Source: Desulfopila inferna (lineage in GTDB: Bacteria; Desulfobacterota; Desulfobulbia; Desulfobulbales; Desulfocapsaceae). From it: DNA of 64,000 nt. The notes under the pieces were generated by a model, which saw only the letters and a program-made list of their open reading frames with translations, ran no database searches and was not told the origin of the DNA. Shown one piece after another: positions 8,301 through 17,861 of the stretch (its first letter is position 1; every line of letters begins with the position of its first letter). A program made the position numbers and the translations under genes. The stretch covers positions 124,001-188,000 of the forward strand of contig NZ_JAFFQE010000009.1 in the NCBI RefSeq assembly GCF_016919005.1, given 5' to 3'.

Positions 8301-10598
8301 TTACAAGTCTCTTTGTCTCGAGAAGAAACTCGCCAGATTGTTGTCAATGACATATATGCAGATTTCTTTTGCCCCCTGGTGGGAATATTGGAATTTTTTT
8401 TGCAGATTCTCAATCATATAGGTAACATCATAGCGGATTTTTTTATCGTAAGTCTTAAATGACTCGCTGCCGAAATCCTTGACGGCCATACGGAAATTTT
8501 CATTTTTCAAAAAAGGCTCAAGGACCTTTTCCTTTAGATTATGAATATATTTGCTGTGCAGTTGCTTGAAAAGACTGGTCTTGGTAATATCAAGATTATC
8601 CCTGAGAATTTCCTGGGGGAGAGTCACCGAGGTATATTTTTTCTGAACATCGGCCCTAAACGCTTTGGCATTACTTCTTTGACTAAGCAGTTTTGATTCG
8701 ATGCGCTGAAAAAACTCATCAGTGACTTCAATTTTATCACCGGTAAACCTGCAGGTTTCGATAGTGCCGGGTTCGAAATTCACGGCAAACATATAATTCT
8801 GTATACTGCGGGAGATCTGCGCCTCGTTATAATAATACAAAGACTCCTTAACTTCCTGCAATATTCCGTAGTTATACATCTTCTGCACTGAGTCGAGAAA
8901 ACCCGGAGGCAGGATGTTCTTGTCCTGCTTGCAGTATTTCTTAAAAAACTTCACGAGCATGGACATATCAATAAGCTTGTCTTCTGAAAAATAGTCCGCA
9001 TAAAATTCATTAAACATCTTCAGGGAATCCCGGCCGGACAAACCTTTCCAACCGTCTCTTTCGGATTCGGCAATTATCTTCTGCCGTCTCTTGGCGGTAA
9101 AGCTCTTTAAATCCTCCTCCGACAGCCATTTGGGAATATGGCCGGTATAGATTTCCATTTTAAGGAGTTGCAGATTCTGATCGCAATAGGTGTCGTATTT
9201 CCCCGGATCACCAATCCAGTCAAGCATTGCTTCGGACTTTGTGTGGAGACGGGTGGCAATAATAACCCTGGCGAAATTATGTAGAACTCTGGGCAGAAAA
9301 CTCTCATCTATATGTTTGCCGAAAGTATTACGGTATATCTCCACTTCCGTTTTCAGATCAAGAATGTAGGGAACATTAATATATTCGATCCTGTCCGAGA
9401 AGGCCTGCAGATCCTTGAGCATCATCTTATCCTCGGGATTCATCAGCGCCAACAGGAGTGAGTTAACGTATTCTTCTGTATTCTCGACCTTGTGCACCCC
9501 GTCGCTGATTATGTTGTGCAGTTCCATGAGCCGCTCGGTATTATGGGATTTAATATCCATCAAGGCATAGATTCCATCGTTGGTTTTGGCATAGCTCGAA
9601 TAAATATAATCAACCCGGTCAGAATCACTGAGAAGGATATCCAGACTGCGCTGCACCATCTCGTTGCGAAGTACGGCTTCGCTCAACGGCTTGTCACCCG
9701 GGTTGTAAACCGAAATGCCCTCTCCCACCCGTCTGTTTTTTATATATGGCCGGGCATACACCATATCCAGCACCTTGCGTGGATCATTATGTAAACGCAT
9801 CAGGGATTGATAGAGCGACATACAGACGGTGCAGGGAGTATCGAGAAAAACCCATTCATACTTTTTTTCGGTGAAGAGCTTCCATTTAAACTCTTCATTT
9901 TCAAGCAGATCGTCAAAGAACCGGCGACGGGCGTTTTTCGGTATATGGAGGATCGGATTATCATGGCTGGGGCAGGCAATCTCGATATGATCGCCGAGCA
10001 GTTCATCCCCGTTCTTACAGGCTTTGCGCATTTCCTCTGCAAGATCCTCCTTGCCCTCATTTTCAAGATACCAGGCCAATCTGTCGGTCAGATTATTGAA
10101 AGAGTGCATGCCGCCAAAAAGATGATCGCGCTTGAGCCGCCATACCGTCTCATAACGCTTACCTTCACTGGTCCGCGAATATTCTTCAAATTTTCGCAGA
10201 AGATTATTGAGAAAAGTCGATTTGCCGCTGCCATGAGGACCTTCGAAAATGTAAATCTTATTCTGCTGGGCGCCCACCGAGAGGGATTCCACATGCCTGG
10301 CCAAACGGTTGGCAAAAAGCCTGTCGGCAAAAAAAGGACGGTCTGAATTCTCGACAAAGAGCCGGCTGCTGTCATAATTGACATAGTTTATCGACTCGGG
10401 ATCATCATGGTATTCGTCCTGATCCGCGGTGACATAGGTATGGAACATGTCGGCATAGTATTGATAGATATTGCGGATGACCCTTTCCGGATGAAGACTC
10501 AACTCTTCGAGGAATTCGCTGAAGGAAAGTGTCGGGTGCTGTTTCCATTCGCTTTCACTCTGTTGTATATTTTTAAGCGCTTGTGATACATTCGGCAT
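8301..10598 (-). CDS. Second, divergent PrkA-family AAA+ protein
   Basis: A 765-residue protein of the PrkA (YeaG) family, members of which have been called Ser kinases and more recently AAA+ proteases. Walker A is GPHGSGKST at 120-128. The middle region aligns by eye with the PrkA AAA+ core (the ...DRIEYINVPYILDLKTEVEIY stretch corresponds to the arginine-finger/sensor part of PrkA proteins), and the C-terminal third resembles the PrkA C-terminal domain. It differs greatly from the 686-residue PrkA three genes upstream and has a PCTVC cysteine pair in the middle. The start has AGGA upstream; the gap to spoVR is 48 bases. Its biochemical activity and partners are unknown. Confidence 0.8.
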   Translation of the reverse strand: MPNVSQALKNIQQSESEWKQHPTLSFSEFLEELSLHPERVIRNIYQYYADMFHTYVTADQDEYHDDPESINYVNYDSSRLFVENSDRPFFADRLFANRLARHVESLSVGAQQNKIYIFEGPHGSGKSTFLNNLLRKFEEYSRTSEGKRYETVWRLKRDHLFGGMHSFNNLTDRLAWYLENEGKEDLAEEMRKACKNGDELLGDHIEIACPSHDNPILHIPKNARRRFFDDLLENEEFKWKLFTEKKYEWVFLDTPCTVCMSLYQSLMRLHNDPRKVLDMVYARPYIKNRRVGEGISVYNPGDKPLSEAVLRNEMVQRSLDILLSDSDRVDYIYSSYAKTNDGIYALMDIKSHNTERLMELHNIISDGVHKVENTEEYVNSLLLALMNPEDKMMLKDLQAFSDRIEYINVPYILDLKTEVEIYRNTFGKHIDESFLPRVLHNFARVIIATRLHTKSEAMLDWIGDPGKYDTYCDQNLQLLKMEIYTGHIPKWLSEEDLKSFTAKRRQKIIAESERDGWKGLSGRDSLKMFNEFYADYFSEDKLIDMSMLVKFFKKYCKQDKNILPPGFLDSVQKMYNYGILQEVKESLYYYNEAQISRSIQNYMFAVNFEPGTIETCRFTGDKIEVTDEFFQRIESKLLSQRSNAKAFRADVQKKYTSVTLPQEILRDNLDITKTSLFKQLHSKYIHNLKEKVLEPFLKNENFRMAVKDFGSESFKTYDKKIRYDVTYMIENLQKKFQYSHQGAKEICIYVIDNNLASFFSRQRDL

Positions 10599-10646
10599 AG
10601 TTACATTCCTGAAATGATACTGACAAGGTTCTATTTCTGCAGAAAA

Positions 10647-12281
10647 TCAGCCCAGGTCTTTTCTGCTCAGCATCCGGTCCTTCATCCTATAGCGCACCCG
10701 TCTCCAGGAGACTTCCTGCGGCGGTTTTTCCGTCCTCTGCGGACGCCCTGCGGGACCAGTGGTATTGCGCAGTGTCGCCTCCGAGGTATCGAGATAAACC
10801 TGATTTCCCCAGAGATACTCGAGACCAAGCAATGTTCCCTTGATATATTCCTTCACCAGTGGTTTTTCCTCGAAAACATGGTTGAGATGGAGACTGTTGT
10901 CTTCTGTAACGCTGATTTCGATGGAGGGAGGGTGATAGAGAGAATCAAGCACCATCTTTTTATATTGTTGGGCATCCCTGCTCTTGACATAATACTGCCA
11001 GGTCATGCGCTCCTTGTTAAGTCTTTTGCCGCTGACAAAAAGCCGATGCCGGTCGACAAAATCCTGATCTACAAAGGAGTTGATGAACATGGAGTCTGAA
11101 CAGTTTTCCCGCACCTGGAAAATATAGTCACGGCCGCTCATGGTTTTTTCGTCAAATTCAGCACGTTCCGCCCTATCCCTGAGATGACTGAAATTCCACG
11201 ATATCCTTCCTTTATTACCGAGATCCTCCAGATAGGAAAAGAGGCGCATTCCCAGGGCATAGGGGTTAAGCCCCACCCTGGGCATCGAGGTTACCTTGGC
11301 ATTGACAATAGCGAAGTCGACCTCGTGTCCGCTTATCCGGTCATCGCTGAGAAAGAGCTCCTCATGCCAGTAACTGGCCCAGCCTTCATTGAGAATCTTG
11401 GTCCTGATCTGCGGCTGAAAATAGAGAGAGGTGCCACGTACCGCCTCCAGGATCATCAGCATCCAGCGGTTCTTGTCTTTGTTGAGAAACTCTGAATTTT
11501 CCATGAGAAACCGGAAAATGTCCTGGTGACCTCCTGTTTTTTTATCTTTACGGTACTGGGAGTAGAGCGATTCGAATTCGGCAAATTTAGTCTGCACCGA
11601 TTCGATGAACTGGTTTTCCGCCTCTTGGGGATTTTCCTTTACCAGGGAGTTGTACCGTTCAATCTCCTTGACGTAGGAGGTAACGGAAACCTTTTTTTGG
11701 CGCTGCAGGAATATATCGAAATAGAAGTCGAGCCTCTTCAGCTTGGTCCCCTTCTTCGGTCCGGAAAACCTGGCCAGTTCCTTATGAAATCCGACGAGAT
11801 TATCAAGGGCCCTGGCGAACTCGATGATGTAATCAACCCAACGCCCTTTCTCGGAACGCAGCTTGGCTATCATCCGTTTATCGGAGAGAGCGCGGGAGAC
11901 GAAATCATAATCCCAGGTATGGCGGAAATACAGATTATTCTGAAAGAAATCAATATGTCCGATAACATGATAAAAAATCATCACGTTGAGCCAGTCGGGA
12001 TTATTATCATTATAAAAAGAGATGGCGGGCCTGGTGTTGATCACGGTCTCGTAGGGATTGCCGGGATAGAGCTCATAACGGCCCTTCCCCTTGAGTACTT
12101 CAACATCCTGCACCCAGTAGTCATAGAGGGTGGGAATCATATTTTTTGGTGAAAGTTCAAGAAGATCACGGTTGGTGACGATGTATTCGAGGCTCTCATC
12201 CTGAAAACTCAGTCCCTTTCCCCGAGCCCTCTCCTTGCATCCTTCCATTATTTTCTTGGCATGCTGGCTGATCAGTTCCAT
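10647..12281 (-). CDS. spoVR: SpoVR/YcgB family protein
   Basis: A 544-residue SpoVR-like protein. In Bacillus, SpoVR affects spore cortex; in Gram-negative bacteria its homologue YcgB is a stationary-phase protein genetically tied to PrkA (YeaG) and YeaH, with no known enzymatic activity. Recognition rests on the overall sequence, including the NPYETVINTRPAISFYND and VIGHIDFF stretches with conserved His residues and the GLNPYALGMRLF segment, and on gene order. The length fits the family. It lies 52 bases after yeaH and 48 bases before the second prkA-type gene. Confidence 0.93.
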   Translation of the reverse strand: MELISQHAKKIMEGCKERARGKGLSFQDESLEYIVTNRDLLELSPKNMIPTLYDYWVQDVEVLKGKGRYELYPGNPYETVINTRPAISFYNDNNPDWLNVMIFYHVIGHIDFFQNNLYFRHTWDYDFVSRALSDKRMIAKLRSEKGRWVDYIIEFARALDNLVGFHKELARFSGPKKGTKLKRLDFYFDIFLQRQKKVSVTSYVKEIERYNSLVKENPQEAENQFIESVQTKFAEFESLYSQYRKDKKTGGHQDIFRFLMENSEFLNKDKNRWMLMILEAVRGTSLYFQPQIRTKILNEGWASYWHEELFLSDDRISGHEVDFAIVNAKVTSMPRVGLNPYALGMRLFSYLEDLGNKGRISWNFSHLRDRAERAEFDEKTMSGRDYIFQVRENCSDSMFINSFVDQDFVDRHRLFVSGKRLNKERMTWQYYVKSRDAQQYKKMVLDSLYHPPSIEISVTEDNSLHLNHVFEEKPLVKEYIKGTLLGLEYLWGNQVYLDTSEATLRNTTGPAGRPQRTEKPPQEVSWRRVRYRMKDRMLSRKDLG

Positions 12282-12333
12282 CTTGATCGTCCTGTATTAC
12301 TTTTCATTTTGTTTCCTGTAGCGATCCAAGGCC

Positions 12334-13695
12334 TTAGGATATCAGTTTCTTGATACCCTCGATCAGTCTCGGCTCATCGCTCTCTTTCTTCATCACATCG
12401 AGGCGCAGCAACTCCTTTTTTTCTTCGAGAAGTCCCGATTTTTTTAGATATTTTTCCACTTCGGTGCCACCGCTGATGCCGTAGCCGTTTTCGGCAACCG
12501 TTATGCCGATACGATTGGCATAGGTCAGCATTTTTTCCAATTCCGGCAGGGTTTCCCTGCCCGTGGTATCCCAGTCATCTCCGTCGGTGCCATGAAAGAT
12601 ATAAATATTGTAATCACGCTCCAGGCTCTCTTGGGCAACAATCTCATTGACCAGCCTGTAGGCAGAGGCCACCTGGGTACCGCCTGCCACCCGAAGGTTG
12701 TAGTAGGTATGAAAATCTTTCACTTCCTTTGCTTCGGTATCATGCAGGATAAAGCGGGTTTCCACATGATTCTCATACTGATAGATTAGCCAGGAATAGA
12801 TGAGAACATGCTGGGTAACCACCATTTCGGTGGGATTGCCATGCATCGAGCCGGAATAATCGCGCAGAAAAAAGACCACGGCCTGTGACTCATAATCCTT
12901 CTCACGGGAGAGAATTCTATAGATGCGGTCTGCAGGAGAGATCAGCAGGTCCCGGGGCTCGATAATCTGTCCGGTTTTAATGCGGCCCAGGCCGATATTT
13001 GTTTCTATGATCTTTTTCAGGGTCGCCTTTTTATCTATGATCTGACCAAAGCCCCTGTTCTTGTCGGTAAGATCATAGACGTAACGCGACAGGGAACGCT
13101 TTTTTCCTTTCTCCTTGAGATTCGGTAATTGAAACTGCTCGGTAAGAATCCGTCCCATATCATAGGCATTGGTGTCAGTCTCATGACTGCCGCCCTCTCC
13201 CTGGCCCGCACCCCCCTCGCCGCCTTCCTGCTCTTCGCGCACCGGCTGTTCACCGATCACTTCTCCTTCTTCACCTTCGCCGCTGCCGCCTTCGTTCTCG
13301 CTCTCTTCTTCGTTTTCACGTATCTGGTCGTGGAGCAGCTTCTCCTCCACGGTGGTAGGGACGACAACCACCTTTTCGGCGCCGTCCTGACTCGGCTTTA
13401 TCATTTTCCCAATGCGGATTTTGCGGGGGAAGCCGTCTTTTTCCCGCTGGGTGTCCCGGGCAATCAGATCATCAATGGACTGAGAAAATGTCATGGGCAT
13501 TCTCATCACGACATTATCCTGAAGGGTATCGAGATCATTATATTCCCAGATTCTTTTGATAAACGGCGCAGCACATTTGAGTCTTTCCTGATTTTCCCTG
13601 ATCAGGCGGAGCTCAAGCTCAATAATGCGTTTCTGCTTCGGGGTCAGTTTTTTATCATTCAACCGCCGGTTGAGCATTTCCATTTTTTCTTTCAT
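12334..13695 (-). CDS. yeaH: YeaH/YhbH (DUF444) von Willebrand A-like protein
   Basis: A 453-residue DUF444 protein, the usual partner of PrkA. Residues about 130-180 form an acidic, Gly/Glu-rich low-complexity linker. The C-terminal half contains a vWA-like domain with the metal-ion-dependent adhesion motif Asp-Tyr-Ser-Gly-Ser-Met (FLRDYSGSM, near residue 285) and a later GGTQVASAY stretch. vWA plus AAA+ pairs commonly act as remodelling machines, so a PrkA-YeaH complex is a reasonable inference. GGAAG lies just before ATG 13695. The gap to prkA is 47 bases. Confidence 0.93.
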   Translation of the reverse strand: MKEKMEMLNRRLNDKKLTPKQKRIIELELRLIRENQERLKCAAPFIKRIWEYNDLDTLQDNVVMRMPMTFSQSIDDLIARDTQREKDGFPRKIRIGKMIKPSQDGAEKVVVVPTTVEEKLLHDQIRENEEESENEGGSGEGEEGEVIGEQPVREEQEGGEGGAGQGEGGSHETDTNAYDMGRILTEQFQLPNLKEKGKKRSLSRYVYDLTDKNRGFGQIIDKKATLKKIIETNIGLGRIKTGQIIEPRDLLISPADRIYRILSREKDYESQAVVFFLRDYSGSMHGNPTEMVVTQHVLIYSWLIYQYENHVETRFILHDTEAKEVKDFHTYYNLRVAGGTQVASAYRLVNEIVAQESLERDYNIYIFHGTDGDDWDTTGRETLPELEKMLTYANRIGITVAENGYGISGGTEVEKYLKKSGLLEEKKELLRLDVMKKESDEPRLIEGIKKLIS

Positions 13696-13742
13696 TCTTC
13701 CATCCGCTTTGCTGTTTCATTGCCATAGTGGCTGGAGCAGGA

Positions 13743-15803
13743 TCAGTTTTCATCCTCCTGCGTACAGAAATATTCGATAGTTTTCTGAGCACAGGTCTGG
13801 CAGTAGTTGAGCTTGTTGAGCATGGTGTCGACCATCCTGTCGTACAGCTTCTGGTTCTCTTCATTGGTTCGATTGGCCAGGGCGCCGATAAGGCTGCCGG
13901 CTCCGGCGATATCCGATTTGAGGCGAACATCGGTCACCGCCTTCACCAGTTCAAGGTTGTCCATGAAATCGTAATTCGGATCAACGGAGATTTTCTGTCC
14001 GTAAATCTTACGGATCGAGGTCCTGAAGGTCTCTTTCTGCTCCTTGGTCTTCAAACCAAGCCTGTCCTCCACCGAGTCGATATACCTCTCATCGATTTTC
14101 AATGCCTGCAGCTCACCGGTCTGAGGATTTTTGTATTTCCACATTTTGTCGGGTCCGAGATTCTCGGCATCAATACCTATGATCATATTGACATAATGCA
14201 TCACATCCTTGCGGATTGCCAGCGGCTCATCCATATAGGCGTTGAACATCTCGGTCATGATCCGTTCCCGGTACAACCCCTTGGCAATTTTCAGATCATC
14301 GAGAAATTTGGCTCTGTCATGTGACTCGGAAACATAATCGAGAACCACCCTCTCCAGGCAACGGAAGATATCATAGGCAAACATGCAGCTGCCCTCATTG
14401 GTTTCCGAGCTTTCAAGAAGCAGCTGGATGGACCGGCCAAGATTTCTCTGCCCCAGCCCTTTCTGGCCGAAGCGCTTGGTAATATCCGGATCCTGATTAA
14501 GGGTGTCGATTACCTCTGACAGCGTCTTGATGCTCTTTTCTCCGGCAACCTCGCCGGAGGCGAGTTTCATGGTCTCGATGGTGGTCAGCTTTTCACTGCG
14601 CGGCAGACGGCTCAGTACCACGGCAATGGATGCGGCATAATTCAGATTCGGATCCTGGTGCATCGCATCCCCGGTAAGTGTGGATTTGGCCTCGTTGCCA
14701 ATTGCATAGGCGGTCAAATCATGCTGCAGCTTGTAGTTGGTATTATGGGCCACATAGCAGATGCGGCAGCGGTCAACGATAGGCGCCTCCTCCTTCTCGG
14801 CGAGAAAGCGGTTGAATTCCGAGTTATTGCTGGTTGCGATGATCAGGGTGTCGATCGGCCATTTGTATCCGTCGATTTCGATAGACCTGTTCTGGATAAT
14901 GCCCAGATATACCTGGACCAGATCCTTTTTGTTCTTGTAGATCTCGTCGCTGAAATGGATGCCGCCCCCGGCCACCCGGGCCAGAGCCCCGCGACGCAGG
15001 TCGAAACGATAGGGGTTGTTGGTATCGGTTATATGCAGCAGCCTCTGGATTGATTCCTCACCGAGAAGATCAACAGCCGAGGAAGTGATCTTATCCTTGG
15101 CCGGATATTTTCCGGTCACCGTCCCCAGGCTCTCGGTAAGCGGGACCGGAATAATCTCGATATGCTTGAGCATGTCATCGAGGTTGCCGTCGTTATGATT
15201 ACGGATGTCATTCCAGATATAGGATGAACATGCCCCCAGGGGCCGATAGTTACCAAACCAGCTTTCCAGCTGATGGTCGGTCAAGCGATAGCGCCTGGCC
15301 AGATAATTCTGAGATTCCTCGACGGTTTCGTGGAGATTCATTGCCAGAACCATCGGGTCTTCATAGGTCTGGGAATCGATATATTTTATATGGCCATAAC
15401 TGCCTATTTCATCCACCCCATTGTATCTGAAAGTATATTTTCTGTTTTGCGGATGAGTGAGGAATTTCCTATACAGCCAGCAGATATATTCCACCAGAAA
15501 GGTCTTGCCATTGCCAGGTTCACCGACCAGCACGAATGCCATTTCTTTTGATGATCCGCCTTCCGCGGCATCTTTTACGAAGGAGACAAAGGAATTGATT
15601 TCATCATACATGCCGATGATATGCTTTTTTCCCTCTCTGAAAACTGTAAAATCGAAGGTGGTCTTACCGTTGACCAGCACCTTGTCTATCTTGCCCTGAA
15701 GAATCATCCGGGAAACACTCTGAAAAGCATTTTCAAAAACTCTTTCCCCTTTTTTAACAGCGGTTATATGCTGATGAAGCGTTATATTTTTTGGTGATGG
15801 CAT
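13743..15803 (-). CDS. prkA: PrkA, AAA+ serine kinase/protease family
   Basis: A 686-residue PrkA. The family was described as Ser protein kinases in Bacillus and E. coli (YeaG); later work indicates AAA+ protease activity in some members. Walker A is GEPGNGKT (94-101); the HFSDEIYKNKKDLVQVYLG stretch carries the Walker B-like acidic residues; the C-terminal PrkA domain follows. A CxxC...C set (YCQTC, then FC eleven residues on) closes the protein. ATG 15803 has a strong AAGGAGGG site; the upstream ATG at 15821 would lie before it. This gene leads the operon prkA-yeaH-spoVR-prkA2-tpx and has its own sigma-70-type promoter. Confidence 0.94.
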   Translation of the reverse strand: MPSPKNITLHQHITAVKKGERVFENAFQSVSRMILQGKIDKVLVNGKTTFDFTVFREGKKHIIGMYDEINSFVSFVKDAAEGGSSKEMAFVLVGEPGNGKTFLVEYICWLYRKFLTHPQNRKYTFRYNGVDEIGSYGHIKYIDSQTYEDPMVLAMNLHETVEESQNYLARRYRLTDHQLESWFGNYRPLGACSSYIWNDIRNHNDGNLDDMLKHIEIIPVPLTESLGTVTGKYPAKDKITSSAVDLLGEESIQRLLHITDTNNPYRFDLRRGALARVAGGGIHFSDEIYKNKKDLVQVYLGIIQNRSIEIDGYKWPIDTLIIATSNNSEFNRFLAEKEEAPIVDRCRICYVAHNTNYKLQHDLTAYAIGNEAKSTLTGDAMHQDPNLNYAASIAVVLSRLPRSEKLTTIETMKLASGEVAGEKSIKTLSEVIDTLNQDPDITKRFGQKGLGQRNLGRSIQLLLESSETNEGSCMFAYDIFRCLERVVLDYVSESHDRAKFLDDLKIAKGLYRERIMTEMFNAYMDEPLAIRKDVMHYVNMIIGIDAENLGPDKMWKYKNPQTGELQALKIDERYIDSVEDRLGLKTKEQKETFRTSIRKIYGQKISVDPNYDFMDNLELVKAVTDVRLKSDIAGAGSLIGALANRTNEENQKLYDRMVDTMLNKLNYCQTCAQKTIEYFCTQEDEN

Positions 15804-15849
15804 CTTGCCCTCCTTAAGCAAATCAGATTAACACAGGTATCCTGTATGT

Positions 15850-15879
15850 ATTATCCGCATATGTTTCCCGTTATTTCAA
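15850..15879 (-). promoter_or_regulatory. Sigma-70-type promoter of the prkA operon
   Basis: Reading the minus strand, TTGAAA (15874-15879) and GATAAT (15850-15855) are separated by 18 bases, a close match to the housekeeping consensus. The predicted transcript starts near 15843, about 40 bases before ATG 15803. No sigma-54 motif of the kind that drives E. coli yeaG was seen here. Confidence 0.6.
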
Positions 15880-16114
15880 GGTAATTATTAAGGTTGAATT
15901 ATGCTATCATGACTCTCACCGGCGATATCGGCTGCTTAAACCAGCGAATCTCTTTCGCGCAAAATCTTGTGGAGACAGGGAGAAGCCGGCAGCTATGACT
16001 CCCAGGGAAAAAATCAGCGATCGCCGAAACTTTACGGGGTATCCAAATACACCATTTATAATTATACTAAGACTATCCGTAAAACCTGCGGTACAACTCA
16101 ACATGGAGATACAG

Positions 16115-16495
16115 ATGAACAAACCTGTACAAACTGACAAGGCACCATCGGCTATCGGTCCCTATTCCCAAGGTATTATCAGTGGAGACTTTCTCTTCGT
16201 CTCCGGCCAGCTCGCCATCGATCCGGCACACGGCACGATCATCGAGGGGAACATGGGCGCCCAAACCGAACAAATACTACACAATCTCGCGGCAGTTACC
16301 GAAGCCGCCGGGACAGGGTTGGCAAATGTCGTCAAGACTACAATATTCTTGAAAGACCTCGGTGATTTTGCCGAAGTCAACGAGGCCTATGGCCGGTTTT
16401 TTAAAGACAATCCACCGGCCCGTTCAACTGTGCAGGTGGCTGCACTGCCGCTCAATGCCCGCATTGAAATCGAGGCCGTCGTTTCCATGGCGTAA
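16115..16495 (+). CDS. ridA: RidA-family enamine/imine deaminase
   Basis: RidA hydrolyses reactive 2-aminoacrylate and related enamines released by PLP or Fe-S amino acid lyases to keto acids and ammonia. The 126-residue protein has the family start APSAIGPYSQ, the catalytic Arg in ARSTVQVAALP and the C-terminal IEIEAV. GGAG seven bases before ATG 16115 decides the start over ATG 16103. A TATAAT box at 16057-16062 is a good -10 candidate with a poorly spaced -35. It lies 23 bases before cyuA, whose expected product cycle includes aminoacrylate, which is a direct functional link. Confidence 0.95.
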   Translation: MNKPVQTDKAPSAIGPYSQGIISGDFLFVSGQLAIDPAHGTIIEGNMGAQTEQILHNLAAVTEAAGTGLANVVKTTIFLKDLGDFAEVNEAYGRFFKDNPPARSTVQVAALPLNARIEIEAVVSMA

Positions 16496-16518
16496 AAATC
16501 CCTTCAGGAAAAAATGTT

Positions 16519-17853
16519 ATGTCGTTCAGCGCAAAAGATATTCTGCAGATGCAGGTGGCGCCTGCCCTAGGATGTACCGAACCCGTCGCCGTTGCCCTTG
16601 GTGCCGCTGCGGCAGCCTCGCTCCTTCCGGACCGCACCATTGACTCCATCGACTCCATAGAGATCCTGCTCGATCCCAACATCTACAAAAACGGCCTTGC
16701 CGTCATCATTCCCGGAACTCACGGCATGATCGGGCTGGACACTGCTTCAATTCTTGGAGCACTCGGCGGTGATCCTGCGCTCGGGCTCGAAGTGCTGGCC
16801 GATATCGATGACGACACCGTGGCTGGGGCAAAGACTTTTCTCGAGCACAAAGGAGTTACCGTCAATCTGCGCGAAGAGTCCGGTCTCTATGTGCATACCA
16901 CGATCAAAAGCGCAGAAGTTATCGCCGAATCAGTCATCGTCCGGCGGCACAATAATATTGTCGAACTAAGACTCAATGGCATAATCCAGAAAGGATCGCC
17001 TCTGCTGAAGGAGCTCAACGATGGCACAACCGTCAGCCGGCATCAGCAGCTCGAGGACTGGCTGAAACAAAGACGCCTGGAAGATCTGGTGGCCTTGATA
17101 GAGGGTCTGGACGCCGAAGATCTGCAGTTCATCGAAGAAGGGATTCAATGTAATCTTAAACTGGCCGCCTATGGCCTCAAGTACGGTACCGGACTCGGCA
17201 TTGGCAAGGCACTGGAGAGGATGCTCAAACAAAAACTGCTGACAAGGGATATGTCCATGACCGCTAAAATCCTCACCTCCGCGGCGGCCGACGCCCGCAT
17301 GGGCGGGGCAAGACTGCCCGCGATGAGCTCCGCCGGCAGCGGCAACCATGGCCTGACCGCCACCCTGCCGATCTGGGCGATAAAGGATTTCATCGATCAT
17401 GATCACGAAACTGTCCTGCGGGCCGTGGGCCTGAGCCATATCGTTACCGCCTATGTCAAGGCGCACATCGGCACTCTTTCGGCGGTCTGCGGATGCTCTG
17501 TCGCCGCCGGAGCGGGTGCCGCCGCCGGAATCACCTACCTGATCGGCGGCGACGCCGGACATATGGCCGGGGCGATCAAAAACATCTCTGAGGATCTCAC
17601 CGGAATAATCTGCGACGGCGCCAAGGCTGGCTGTGCCATCAAGCTCAACACCGCCGCCGGGGCAGCGGTTCAGGCCGCTCTTTTTTCGCTGCAGGGTATC
17701 AGCGTGCAGGACACCGACGGCATCATCGGCGACGGCCCGGAATCGACTGTCCGCAATATGGGAATTATAAGTACCGAGGGAATGGTAGCAACGGATAAAA
17801 CCATCATCAAAATAATGAGGGAAAAGCAGCAGCTCAAAGCCGGGAAGAGCTAA
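16519..17853 (+). CDS. cyuA: L-cysteine desulfidase (CyuA/UPF0597 family, Fe-S enzyme)
   Basis: A 444-residue member of the CyuA/YhaM family, which breaks L-cysteine down to pyruvate, ammonia and sulfide using an oxygen-labile [4Fe-4S] cluster. The catalytic Cys19 lies in APALGCTEP, and later cysteines in CGCS and ICDGAKAGC are the expected cluster ligands. The Gly/Ala-rich segment AGAGAAAGITYLIGG and SSAGSGNHG are typical of the family. AGGA lies upstream of ATG 16519. In an anaerobe it can serve cysteine catabolism or sulfide supply. The preceding ridA would clear the aminoacrylate intermediate. Related L-serine dehydratases are more distant and less likely. Confidence 0.92.
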   Translation: MSFSAKDILQMQVAPALGCTEPVAVALGAAAAASLLPDRTIDSIDSIEILLDPNIYKNGLAVIIPGTHGMIGLDTASILGALGGDPALGLEVLADIDDDTVAGAKTFLEHKGVTVNLREESGLYVHTTIKSAEVIAESVIVRRHNNIVELRLNGIIQKGSPLLKELNDGTTVSRHQQLEDWLKQRRLEDLVALIEGLDAEDLQFIEEGIQCNLKLAAYGLKYGTGLGIGKALERMLKQKLLTRDMSMTAKILTSAAADARMGGARLPAMSSAGSGNHGLTATLPIWAIKDFIDHDHETVLRAVGLSHIVTAYVKAHIGTLSAVCGCSVAAGAGAAAGITYLIGGDAGHMAGAIKNISEDLTGIICDGAKAGCAIKLNTAAGAAVQAALFSLQGISVQDTDGIIGDGPESTVRNMGIISTEGMVATDKTIIKIMREKQQLKAGKS

Positions 17854-17861
17854 AGACTCCT

